Below are positions 24,111 to 31,893 of a stretch of DNA of 64,000 bases, piece after piece. The stretch is from JANSWY01 sp965267245 (GTDB lineage: Bacteria > Bacteroidota > Bacteroidia > Cytophagales > Cyclobacteriaceae). The DNA is taken from the NCBI GenBank assembly GCA_965267245.1, contig OZ253939.1, positions 4,402,001 to 4,466,000 on the forward strand, in the 5' to 3' direction. How positions within the stretch are numbered: the stretch's first letter is position 1; each line of letters starts with the position of its first letter. Under the pieces are notes generated by a model, which worked only from the letters and a program-made list of their open reading frames with translations, was not told where the DNA came from and did not search any database. The translations under genes and the position numbers were made by a program.

Positions 24111-26162
24111 ATGACGACCTCAAATCACAAGACAGAAGGATTTACCGGAAAGTTGAACGCCTTTATTGATGAAAATATCGGTAATGAGCAGTTTGGAGTT
24201 TCTGAATTGGCAGATGCCATTGGCATGAGTAGGTCTAATCTTTTGAGAAAGGTCAAAAAAGAAACCAATCTGTCTGTAAGTCAATTCATCAGGAATCGCC
24301 GGTTGGAGCATGCGCTCGAAATGTTAAGAGAAGACGAATATACCATTTCTGAAGTTGCCTATAAAGTAGGGTTTGGTAGTTCTTCTTATTTTATCAAATG
24401 TTTCAAAGAGGTCTATGGATATTCGCCAGGTGAGGCATTGAATCAGGAAATTCCAAAACCCAGGGAAGAGGTATCTAATTCAAAAGGATTTTTGATCTAT
24501 ATTTTGATTGGTGTCGGAATCATTCTTGGTATAGGTGTTTTTTATTATTTTTTGAACAGTCAAAATGCGGCCATAGACGAGACTTTGGAAAAATCTATAG
24601 CTGTTTTACCTTTCAATAATGACAGTGATGATGCTTCGAATATCCATGTCATCAATGGATTGATGGAATCCACATTAAACCATCTTCAAAGACTAAATGA
24701 GCTGAGAGTGATCAGCAGAACTTCTGTTGAGAAATACAGGGGTACACAAAACACCATTCCGGAATTGGCTCAGCTGTTAAATGTCAATTACTTCGTGGAA
24801 GGTAGTGGTCAAAAAATTGAAGATGAGTTATTGATAACTATTCAGCTCATAGAAGCTCCCTCCGATAAACACCTTTGGTCCAAGCAATATAGACGTGAAG
24901 TGAAAGATATTTTTGATTTGCAATTGGAAATATCAGAAGACATAGCCAAACAAATTAAAGTAATTATTTCACCTGAGGTGAGAAAACGGATTGTAAAGGC
25001 TCCAACAGAAAGTATTAAGGCTTACGAATTGTATTTAAAAGGCATGGATCAGTTGCACCAGGGTACAGAAGATCGTCTTAATAAAGCGATTGGATACTTT
25101 GAGGAGGCCATTGCAGTTGACAATAATTTTGCGCTGGCATATGCGGAAATGTCCATTACCTATTATTATCTGGATGTTATGATGGCTGATAAGCTTCACA
25201 CTGACAAGGTGAATAGGTTTGCTGACAAGGCTTTATTGATTGATCCCGAACTTCCTGAGGCTTTGATTGCGAAGGGGTTCTTTTATTTAAATGCTGGTGA
25301 GTACGATCAGGCATTACCAACATTGGAAAAGGCCCTGGAATACAACCCCAATTCAGCAAGAGTGATCAATGCATTAGCTGATTATTATACCACATTTAGT
25401 CCGAACACACCTAAATACCTGGAGTATGCCTTGAAAGGGCTTGAATTATCTGATCCCGGAGATTCTATTACCGCTAGTTACACCTATCTACATATAGCCA
25501 ATTCCTTCATTCAGGCGGGTTTTTTAGAAGAGGCTAAAAAGTACATTGAAGAATCACTTGCGTTAAACCCGAACAACCTTATTTCAGAATATGTAAGATC
25601 TTATATTCTATTTGCTGAGCACCGAGATCTGGAGAGACTATCCGGTGAAATGTATGAGGTTTTTCAGAAAGACACCACAAGACTGGATGTGCTCCAGGAG
25701 TGGGCAAAACTCGAATATTTCAAAGGAGACATTGATTTGGCATATAGATTATTCAAAGCGTTTGATGATGCCAGAATTGAATATAACTTGAGAATTTTCC
25801 CTAACCTGGATATCACACTTGCAGATGTATACAGGAAGGCAGGGGACATGGAGGGTGCCAACAGACTTATTGAGAACTTTAAAGGCTTCTGTGAGGTAGA
25901 CCCCACCATGTATAATGACATGCACTGGTCGGTTTATTATACCTATATGGGAGATTACGAAACTGCCAATAAGTACTTGAAGGAATTTACAAAACAGGAA
26001 GGTTACCAATACTGGTTGTTCCTGTTTTGGCATTTGGATCCTCTATTTTATGAGTTAAATGAAACTGAAGAATTCAAGGAAAGCATGAAACTTTTGGAAG
26101 AAAAATTCTGGAAAACCCACGAGGAGACACGTGCCAATTTAGAAAAGCAGGGGTTGCTCTAA
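24111..26162 (+). CDS. Membrane-tethered AraC-type regulator with periplasmic TolB-like and TPR domains
   Basis: A 683-residue protein starting at ATG 24111 (an in-frame TTG at 24099 would add four residues). In order: an AraC-type double helix-turn-helix at about 12-112 ('FGVSELADAIGMSRSNLLRK', 'ISEVAYKVGFGSSSYFIKCF'), a single membrane helix at about 127-148, a TolB N-terminal-like domain starting 'SIAVLPFNNDSDD' (about 162-275), and TPR-like helical repeats to near the C-terminus. This is a ToxR/CadC-like plan: DNA binding inside, sensing outside, no phosphorylation. The ligand or partner is unknown. Its promoter region contains 20-bp-spaced direct repeats. Its stop overlaps the convergent DUF1801 gene by four bases. 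Confidence 0.85.
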   Translation: MTTSNHKTEGFTGKLNAFIDENIGNEQFGVSELADAIGMSRSNLLRKVKKETNLSVSQFIRNRRLEHALEMLREDEYTISEVAYKVGFGSSSYFIKCFKEVYGYSPGEALNQEIPKPREEVSNSKGFLIYILIGVGIILGIGVFYYFLNSQNAAIDETLEKSIAVLPFNNDSDDASNIHVINGLMESTLNHLQRLNELRVISRTSVEKYRGTQNTIPELAQLLNVNYFVEGSGQKIEDELLITIQLIEAPSDKHLWSKQYRREVKDIFDLQLEISEDIAKQIKVIISPEVRKRIVKAPTESIKAYELYLKGMDQLHQGTEDRLNKAIGYFEEAIAVDNNFALAYAEMSITYYYLDVMMADKLHTDKVNRFADKALLIDPELPEALIAKGFFYLNAGEYDQALPTLEKALEYNPNSARVINALADYYTTFSPNTPKYLEYALKGLELSDPGDSITASYTYLHIANSFIQAGFLEEAKKYIEESLALNPNNLISEYVRSYILFAEHRDLERLSGEMYEVFQKDTTRLDVLQEWAKLEYFKGDIDLAYRLFKAFDDARIEYNLRIFPNLDITLADVYRKAGDMEGANRLIENFKGFCEVDPTMYNDMHWSVYYTYMGDYETANKYLKEFTKQEGYQYWLFLFWHLDPLFYELNETEEFKESMKLLEEKFWKTHEETRANLEKQGLL

Positions 26163-26503
26163 CCGACCACCTCTTTTAACCTGAATCTTGCCATTTCGGC
26201 GATAAGTTTTACTGGTAGTGGATCAGAAAGTGGAAATTGAACTGATCCTTTAGCATGTTTATACGGTTTTAGTTGTTCCTCGAAAACTGCTATTGCACTT
26301 GGTGTAGGATAGTAACCAATATGTTTTTCATAGCCAGCGTAATATACAATTACTTTTTTCTGAAAATGTGCAGGCATATTGTAACTGATTTTCTCTTCTG
26401 ACTCAGGCAGTGCCTTTAGCAAAGTTTCTCTCATTACCTCCAGATGGGTCAAACTTGCAGTGGGAGCATTTCTAAAGTACTCGTCTACGGTTTTAAATGT
26501 CAT
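26159..26503 (-). CDS. DUF1801 (YdhG-like) protein
   Basis: A 114-residue cytosolic protein of the DUF1801 alpha/beta fold. Signature segments are 'LHEVMRETLLKALPESEE'-like residues near 20-37 (LTHLEVMRETLLKALPE), 'EKISYNMPAHF' and 'YYAGYEKHIGYYPTPSAI'. Related proteins have been described as iron-chaperone-like (frataxin-fold), but the function in bacteria is unclear. It is the second gene of a probable pair with the Cys-rich protein 21 bp upstream. One of three DUF1801 proteins in this window. Confidence 0.82.
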   Translation of the reverse strand: MTFKTVDEYFRNAPTASLTHLEVMRETLLKALPESEEKISYNMPAHFQKKVIVYYAGYEKHIGYYPTPSAIAVFEEQLKPYKHAKGSVQFPLSDPLPVKLIAEMARFRLKEVVG

Positions 26504-26524
26504 ATTAGTTTTTTTTATGAAACC

Positions 26525-26986
26525 TCAATCAAATCCCAAATCATCTTCAAACCTTTCCATGTCATCTTTTAAACGAGAAAGATGAACAATACTTTCTTGA
26601 AATTGAAGAAGGTCAATCCTTGTGTATTGTGTAGTGCTGAATTCTGTTTCAATATATTGCTTATAGCCTATAACAGCCCTATCGCCTGAGGTTAACTGTG
26701 CCAGAAATAGCTTGTAGTTGATGTGACCCAGGTGTCCACTACCGCCCGCTTTGTACCCATGACCGTATGTGTTTTCAAGAAATTCCATCATTTGTGATTC
26801 TATCTTATTATCCAGGATTTCTGCTTCATTATACCAATAAAAATCACATGAGATACCACCATTTTCTAAAGAGGTGTAAGGTGCTTTCATGAAGTAAGTC
26901 TGGTTAGGGTCATCCTCAGATGTAACTCTGTAACAGGAATTGTGCATAGGACAATTGTCTCCGGGACATTTGGATATATCAGGCAT
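26525..26986 (-). CDS. Conserved hypothetical protein with N-terminal Cys cluster
   Basis: A 153-residue cytosolic protein. The first 20 residues carry three closely spaced cysteines (SKCPGDNCPMHNSCYR: Cys7, Cys12, Cys18), with a fourth Cys near residue 47 in 'ISCDFYWYNE'. Four cysteines so placed could bind zinc or an iron-sulfur cluster. The C-terminal half is helical with no recognisable motif. I do not recognise the family. It probably shares a transcript with the downstream DUF1801 gene. Confidence 0.65.
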   Translation of the reverse strand: MPDISKCPGDNCPMHNSCYRVTSEDDPNQTYFMKAPYTSLENGGISCDFYWYNEAEILDNKIESQMMEFLENTYGHGYKAGGSGHLGHINYKLFLAQLTSGDRAVIGYKQYIETEFSTTQYTRIDLLQFQESIVHLSRLKDDMERFEDDLGFD

Positions 26987-27120
26987 GAGATCTTAGATCA
27001 TTGTTTATAGAATTTAGTGAAATATTAAGTAGGGAGTTAATGATTTACCATTTTTATATGCTGTTGACAATTGTTACATACAATTTGGTAAATTTCATAT
27101 TTCTTCGCTGAAAGAATTGG

Positions 27121-28320
27121 ATGGAAGTAAGACTTGGGATAAAAGAAAATTGGAAGCAATTCACACTTTTGGTGATAGTTAATGCTTTTGTGGGTGCTAT
27201 GGTGGGCCTGGAACGAACAATCCTTCCGGAGTTAGCCGATAATGTCTTTGGCATCTCTTCAAAAACAGCGATTCTTTCATTCATCATTGTCTTCGGAATA
27301 ACAAAGGCAATCACCAATTACTATACTGGGGCATTGGCCAATAAACTGGGTAGAAAAAAACTACTGGTCATTGGTTGGTTGATCGCTTTGCCAATTCCTC
27401 TTATTTTGATATTCGCAGAATTTTGGTGGCTCGTTATTCTAGCCAATGTTTTACTAGGGATCAATCAAGGGTTGACCTGGTCATCAACAGTGGTAATGAA
27501 AATTGATCTGGTGGGTGAGAAAAACCGCGGGTTGGCCATGGGACTCAATGAGTCAGCAGGTTACCTGTCTGTTGGGATTGTTGCTTTTATTACAGGATGG
27601 GTAGCTGCTGAGTTTGGGATCAGACCATATCCATTTTATTTGGGTGTTGGTTTTGCGGTGACAGGGCTTCTTTTGAGTTGGCTTCTCGTAAAGGATACCA
27701 TCCATCATGTGGGAGCCGAAGCAAGGAATAGTTCGATAAAAAAATTGTCTCACATATTCCTGGAAACTACCTGGTTGAACAGGAATCTTGGATCAATATC
27801 TCAGGCTGGTTTGATCAATAACCTGAATGACGGCATGATGTGGGGGCTTTTCCCAATAATATTGGCCTCCAAAGGATTTGAATTGCTTGAGATTGGAGAA
27901 ATTGTTGCAGTTTACCCAATATTTTGGGGGATTGGACAACTGTTGACCGGCAAGCTGGCGGATCACCTGGATAGAAAACTGATGCTTTTTTGGGGTATGT
28001 TCTTACAGGGGATTGTACTCTTATTGATGCTATGGTCTACCGGCTTTTTGCAGTATTGGATGTTATCCGCACTTCTTGGTATAGGAACAGCCATTGTTTA
28101 CCCTACTTTTTTAGCTTCCATTGCACAATTCACGCACCCTGAACAGCGGGCGGAAAGCATTGGTGTTTTTCGGTTGTGGAGGGATCTTGGTTATGCCGTG
28201 GGGGCGTTATTGACAGGTGTAATTGCTGATCTTTTCTCAATTGAAGATGCTTTAATTGCCATAGGAATACTTACGGTTATGTCTGCTGGAATTATTGCAG
28301 TAAGAATGAAAGGTAGATAA
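27121..28320 (+). CDS. MFS transporter
   Basis: A 399-residue inner-membrane transporter with 12 predicted helices. The loop 2-3 MFS motif reads 'GALANKLGRKKLLVIGW' (about residues 70-86), and an equivalent 'GKLADHLDRKLMLFWG' follows helix 8. A 'GLAMGLNESAGYLSVG' helix-5 motif recalls antiporter-type MFS proteins that export drugs or metabolites. It stands alone on the plus strand, preceded by a 134-bp gap and followed by a hairpin. The substrate is unknown. Confidence 0.86.
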   Translation: MEVRLGIKENWKQFTLLVIVNAFVGAMVGLERTILPELADNVFGISSKTAILSFIIVFGITKAITNYYTGALANKLGRKKLLVIGWLIALPIPLILIFAEFWWLVILANVLLGINQGLTWSSTVVMKIDLVGEKNRGLAMGLNESAGYLSVGIVAFITGWVAAEFGIRPYPFYLGVGFAVTGLLLSWLLVKDTIHHVGAEARNSSIKKLSHIFLETTWLNRNLGSISQAGLINNLNDGMMWGLFPIILASKGFELLEIGEIVAVYPIFWGIGQLLTGKLADHLDRKLMLFWGMFLQGIVLLLMLWSTGFLQYWMLSALLGIGTAIVYPTFLASIAQFTHPEQRAESIGVFRLWRDLGYAVGALLTGVIADLFSIEDALIAIGILTVMSAGIIAVRMKGR

Positions 28321-28349
28321 AAATAGAAAGGCCTTCATAACTGAAGGCC
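28321..28349 (-). terminator. Rho-independent terminator for the coiled-coil lipoprotein gene
   Basis: Arms GGCCTTCA and TGAAGGCC pair perfectly over eight bases around TAAC (28330-28349). Read on the minus strand, the stem is followed by TTTCTATTT, which suits termination of the gene ending at 28421. On the plus strand it may also end the MFS transcript, though no T-run follows that way. Confidence 0.7.
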
Positions 28350-28420
28350 CTTCACTGACTCACAAAAAGGTTAGTTCAACCTTACATCAAAAAACTCAAA
28401 TACGTCACTCATCTCAATTT

Positions 28421-29164
28421 TTACTTGACCTTCAGCTTTAGCTTCATTTGGTCAATTTTAACTTTAGCGGGTTCATAACCCATGCTGTAGGCTTTATCAT
28501 AGGATGCTAATGCATCTTCCATGGTTTGTTTCTTTTTCTTAGGAGCAAACTGGATATGTTCCGCAACAGCTTCCATACCTTCACCTTTCACATAATGCTT
28601 TTCAGCCTCTGTCAATGTGATCTTATCTGATAGAGAAACAATCTTTTCATTGGTCTCTTCCAATTCCAGGCCGCTCACTTCCAGTTCCAATTCTAATTCA
28701 GAAAGCTCGTCATCAGAAATTGCCAAAAGAGTCAGCAGGTCTTCATTTTTAGATTGAAAGAGATCTACACTTTGCTGAAGTGAAGCAACATCCGTTTCAA
28801 GTTTCGTGATTTGTTGCTTGAATCTTTTCACTTGAGAAGCATATTTGTTATTGGTCTTTTCAAGTTCTGCGATACTCCACTGAGCCTTTTGAGTATATTC
28901 ATTGATACTCTTCATTCTCTCTATGTAATCTTCAGTAGAAAGTCCTGTCTCTAATTCTAGTTTTACAAGGTTTCTATTCAAATCAATTGAATCCATGTAT
29001 AAGCCTACCTGTTCTAAAATTGTAGCCGTATACTTGGCATCCATCAATGCAAGTTCAAGCGAGTCAATTTTTCCTAATAAAGCCGTATCTGAACCTGATT
29101 CAGTATTTGGTTTGCAACTGGCGAACAAGATGACACCAGCAAGCATTATTAAATTTGTTTTCAT
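28421..29164 (-). CDS. Coiled-coil lipoprotein
   Basis: A 247-residue lipoprotein with signal 'MKTNLIMLAGVILFASC' (Cys17). Residues about 30-205 are heptad-rich and strongly acidic with long runs of Leu/Glu/Ile, predicting an extended coiled coil. The C-terminal 40 residues (KKKKQTMEDALASYDKAYSM) look like a single TPR-like helical hairpin. No enzyme motif is visible. Such proteins may act as periplasmic spacers or scaffolds. It is a lone gene with its own terminator. Confidence 0.75.
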   Translation of the reverse strand: MKTNLIMLAGVILFASCKPNTESGSDTALLGKIDSLELALMDAKYTATILEQVGLYMDSIDLNRNLVKLELETGLSTEDYIERMKSINEYTQKAQWSIAELEKTNNKYASQVKRFKQQITKLETDVASLQQSVDLFQSKNEDLLTLLAISDDELSELELELEVSGLELEETNEKIVSLSDKITLTEAEKHYVKGEGMEAVAEHIQFAPKKKKQTMEDALASYDKAYSMGYEPAKVKIDQMKLKLKVK

Positions 29165-29242
29165 TTTTCTTAAATATGATATTAAGACGAGGGGTCACAT
29201 AAAAGTCACACAGCGTAACAAAAATTATTTTTCAATGGCTCG

Positions 29243-30040
29243 CTAAATGAATTTACTGAGTAAAGTGTCCACCACTTCAATCACAATCAGGATAATGATG
29301 ATCCATTCTAACCTGCTGCTTTCTCGGTGATGGTTGTAAGAAATATGCACATCGAGGTTGTCTTCAATGATCTTTAGAGTGCCCTCGATGGATTTATACC
29401 TTGGTGCCAATTCGAAATGGTTTACCAGCTTCTTGTGCAATAGATCCAGGAATTCATCTTCCCAGGTGTTATCGGGACTATCAAAAATATAGAGGTTTTC
29501 AGCAATGTTGTTTTTTGCAGAAAGCGTTCTCCCAATAAATTTCAATGCCTTCTTTTCACTCAGACTAATCTTTCCATGTTTTCCCAGATAGCTGGTATAT
29601 TCTTTTATTGATCCCAACAGGTTTTGACTGATAAGATTGAAATGATCCATAGCAACTGATTGTGCGAGGTGCATCATGATCATTCTGTTGACACTATGAT
29701 CAAATCGGCCAATCGTGAGGTGATCAAAGTTAATGGACATAACGCCATCAGGGTCATGGGTAACATTTAAATCGTCCCTCAATTCAGCACCCATCCAGGT
29801 TGTGGCATAATTACCAACATTTTCTGTGATTGTTCGAATCTCGTCATCTGTATGATTGCAGAAAACTACAACACCGTAACTGTGTATTTGAAGGAATTTA
29901 GAGGTTGATGGAGCATAGTATAATTCTCCACCTATGGAATGCTCTAGTCCGGATGGATGAGCCGCTTTAAACTGATTTAAATTAATTCTTTCAGCCAGGT
30001 AAAAAGCAGCGTAATTGAGGGTTGTTGTCATGCTAGTCAA
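29243..30040 (-). CDS. RMD1/DUF155-family protein with C-terminal membrane anchor
   Basis: A 265-residue protein of the RMD1 (DUF155) family, best known from yeast mitochondrial proteins Rmd1/Rmd8 and MRX10. The core shows 'QIHSYGVVVFCNHTDDEI', a helical stretch with 'NLISQNLLGSIKEYTSYLGK', and the diagnostic C-terminus 'YNHHRESSRLEWIIIILIVI', ending in a membrane helix. It probably sits on the inner membrane with its bulk in the cytosol. The bacterial role is unknown. It is transcribed singly, and lies upstream of and divergent from the ECF sigma gene. The ATG at 30031 is an equally possible start. Confidence 0.8.
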   Translation of the reverse strand: MTSMTTTLNYAAFYLAERINLNQFKAAHPSGLEHSIGGELYYAPSTSKFLQIHSYGVVVFCNHTDDEIRTITENVGNYATTWMGAELRDDLNVTHDPDGVMSINFDHLTIGRFDHSVNRMIMMHLAQSVAMDHFNLISQNLLGSIKEYTSYLGKHGKISLSEKKALKFIGRTLSAKNNIAENLYIFDSPDNTWEDEFLDLLHKKLVNHFELAPRYKSIEGTLKIIEDNLDVHISYNHHRESSRLEWIIIILIVIEVVDTLLSKFI

Positions 30041-30116
30041 AACTTAATTTTGCTTTAGACGCTTAATATTTGAAAAGTCACATCAACCAATCCGGCCTTC
30101 TCAAAAAAGTCCAAAA

Positions 30117-30146
30117 TGGGTATTCGGGAACGTTATTTTGGGTATT
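30117..30146 (+). repeat. Direct repeat ahead of the ECF sigma operon
   Basis: TGGGTATT occurs at 30117-30124 and 30139-30146, 22 bp apart, within the 162-bp gap ahead of the sigma-factor gene. Spacing near two helical turns fits a protein-binding site or part of an autoregulated promoter. It is short, so chance is possible. Confidence 0.3.
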
Positions 30147-30202
30147 GATTGTCTGGTGTTAATTGAATTTTAAAAAATTATTTCTATTTTCATCATCATC
30201 AA

Positions 30203-30796
30203 ATGGGAACTTACAGGAAAAAATATGACGAATGGAGTGAGTCTGCCATCTGGGGAGACTTACAAAAAGATGAAATGGATGCCCTGGCATTCTTTTATCA
30301 TAAATACTACTCATTCCTTTTCAATTATGGTCTCAAGATGACACGGGATGAAGTCCTGATTGAAGACACGATCCAGGAGATTTTTTATCGATTCTGGAAT
30401 AGAAGAAACAAACTCAGTCACGTAGAAAACCCAAAATCTTATATCATAAGGACTTTTCGTAATCTGTTATTGGATACAATAAAAGGATCGTCACGTCAAG
30501 TACAGGAAAATGCTTTCAATTTTATGCATGAGACTGAATCAATTCAGGATCGTATAATTGAAGAAGAGGCCATGTCTGAAATGCATAAGAGAGTCGATGA
30601 AGCACTTGACAACCTTCCCGATCGGCAAAGAGAAATATTGTACCTAAAATTTTATCGTGACCTTGATTACCAGGAAATATCAGAAATTCTGGGAATAAAT
30701 TATCAATCTGTTCGAAATGCAGTTCACACGGCTGTAAAATCCCTTCGTAAAACACTTATTTCCTGTGTTATTATCATCTTAAACTCCTTGATGTAA
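30203..30796 (+). CDS. ECF-type RNA polymerase sigma factor (FecI/SusC-D regulatory type)
   Basis: A 197-residue extracytoplasmic-function sigma factor. Region 2 (about 28-98) includes 'DEVLIEDTIQEIFYRFWNRR' and 'NPKSYIIRTFRNLLLDTIKG'; region 4 (about 127-182) includes 'LDNLPDRQREILYLKFYRDL' and the helix-turn-helix 'YQEISEILGINYQSVRNAV'. It is followed by a FecR anti-sigma gene and a SusC gene with an STN domain, the classical trans-envelope signalling set: ligand binding at the outer membrane frees the sigma factor to transcribe the operon. It heads the seven-gene unit to 43966. Confidence 0.95.
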   Translation: MGTYRKKYDEWSESAIWGDLQKDEMDALAFFYHKYYSFLFNYGLKMTRDEVLIEDTIQEIFYRFWNRRNKLSHVENPKSYIIRTFRNLLLDTIKGSSRQVQENAFNFMHETESIQDRIIEEEAMSEMHKRVDEALDNLPDRQREILYLKFYRDLDYQEISEILGINYQSVRNAVHTAVKSLRKTLISCVIIILNSLM

Positions 30797-30879
30797 TATT
30801 TTACAAAAAATATTTTCACTTAGCACAGTACATAGCTATTAGTGACCAGTCTTAATGTTAAACATTCAATCCCAATTTT

Positions 30880-31890
30880 ATGAATGAAGATTTTCTTACA
30901 TATCAGTTTGAAGATTTTATCGGTGATGAATCATTCCAGAGATGGACAAAATCTACTGCTAATCCAGCAGAAGCTTCCCTATGGAATGAATTTTATGAAT
31001 CATATCCTGAGAAGCGAGAATTAGTGGATCAGGCTAAAGCGGCTATTTTGGAACTTTCCAGAACTGAGTCAGAAGTTGACCCTCATGTCGTACACCAATC
31101 CTGGAATAAGCTGGAAGAAAGAATTCAGGAACCAGCTCAACCATCAGGAACCTTAGCCAAATGGCTTGTTATTGCTGCTGTTTTTGTAGTCATTCTATTT
31201 GGGACTTACATAGCGAACTTCATTTTAAATAAGAATGAGACATCAACTCCAAATTACATTACCTATGAGTCTGGATTTGGCGAAAAGCGTGAAATAGCAT
31301 TTGCAGATGGGAGTGGTGCGGTTTTAAATGCCAATTCGTCCATTCGGCTTTCGGGAGATTGGAAAAATTCCGGAGAGCGTGAAGTTTGGGTTGAGAAAGG
31401 TGAGGTGTTCTTCAAAGTAGCCAAAAAAGAAAACAGGAAGCCGTTTGTTGTACATGCGGATGAGTTGCAAATCACTGTTTTGGGTACCCAATTCAATGTG
31501 AATACCCGGGGAGATAAAATGGAGGTTTTGCTGACCGAAGGGAAAGTTGCCCTCAAAAAGAATCATCTGTCTGCAGAGATGTCTCCGGGTGATCGTGCGA
31601 CTATTTCGGATGAAGAAATAAATATTCAGCAAGTTGACATCAATTCCTCAGTAGGCTGGCTTAGAAATAGCCTTGTCCTGGATAATACTCCTCTTTCAGA
31701 GGTGGCTGGTATACTAGAGGAGCATTACGGAATATCTGTAGAACTGGATGATCAACTCGCCAATAGAAAATTATCAGGAGAGCTTCCTAATGAAAACCTT
31801 GAACTAATTGTGGAGGCATTAAGCCTGACACTGGATCTGGAAATCACCAGAGATCGTAACAAATTAATAATTCGCCCTAACGCTCCATAG
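30880..31890 (+). CDS. FecR-family anti-sigma factor
   Basis: A 336-residue inner-membrane anti-sigma factor/signal transducer. The cytosolic part (1-92) would hold the ECF sigma; one membrane helix follows at about 93-115. The periplasmic FecR domain (about 125-225) contains 'REIAFADGSGAVLNANSSI' and 'GEVFFKVAKKENRKPFVVHA', and the C-terminal DUF4974 domain (about 262-331) 'LDNTPLSEVAGILEEHYGIS'. It ends only 3 bp before the SusC gene. Its periplasmic end is expected to contact the STN domain of that SusC. Confidence 0.95.
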   Translation: MNEDFLTYQFEDFIGDESFQRWTKSTANPAEASLWNEFYESYPEKRELVDQAKAAILELSRTESEVDPHVVHQSWNKLEERIQEPAQPSGTLAKWLVIAAVFVVILFGTYIANFILNKNETSTPNYITYESGFGEKREIAFADGSGAVLNANSSIRLSGDWKNSGEREVWVEKGEVFFKVAKKENRKPFVVHADELQITVLGTQFNVNTRGDKMEVLLTEGKVALKKNHLSAEMSPGDRATISDEEINIQQVDINSSVGWLRNSLVLDNTPLSEVAGILEEHYGISVELDDQLANRKLSGELPNENLELIVEALSLTLDLEITRDRNKLIIRPNAP

Positions 31891-31893
31891 CCT

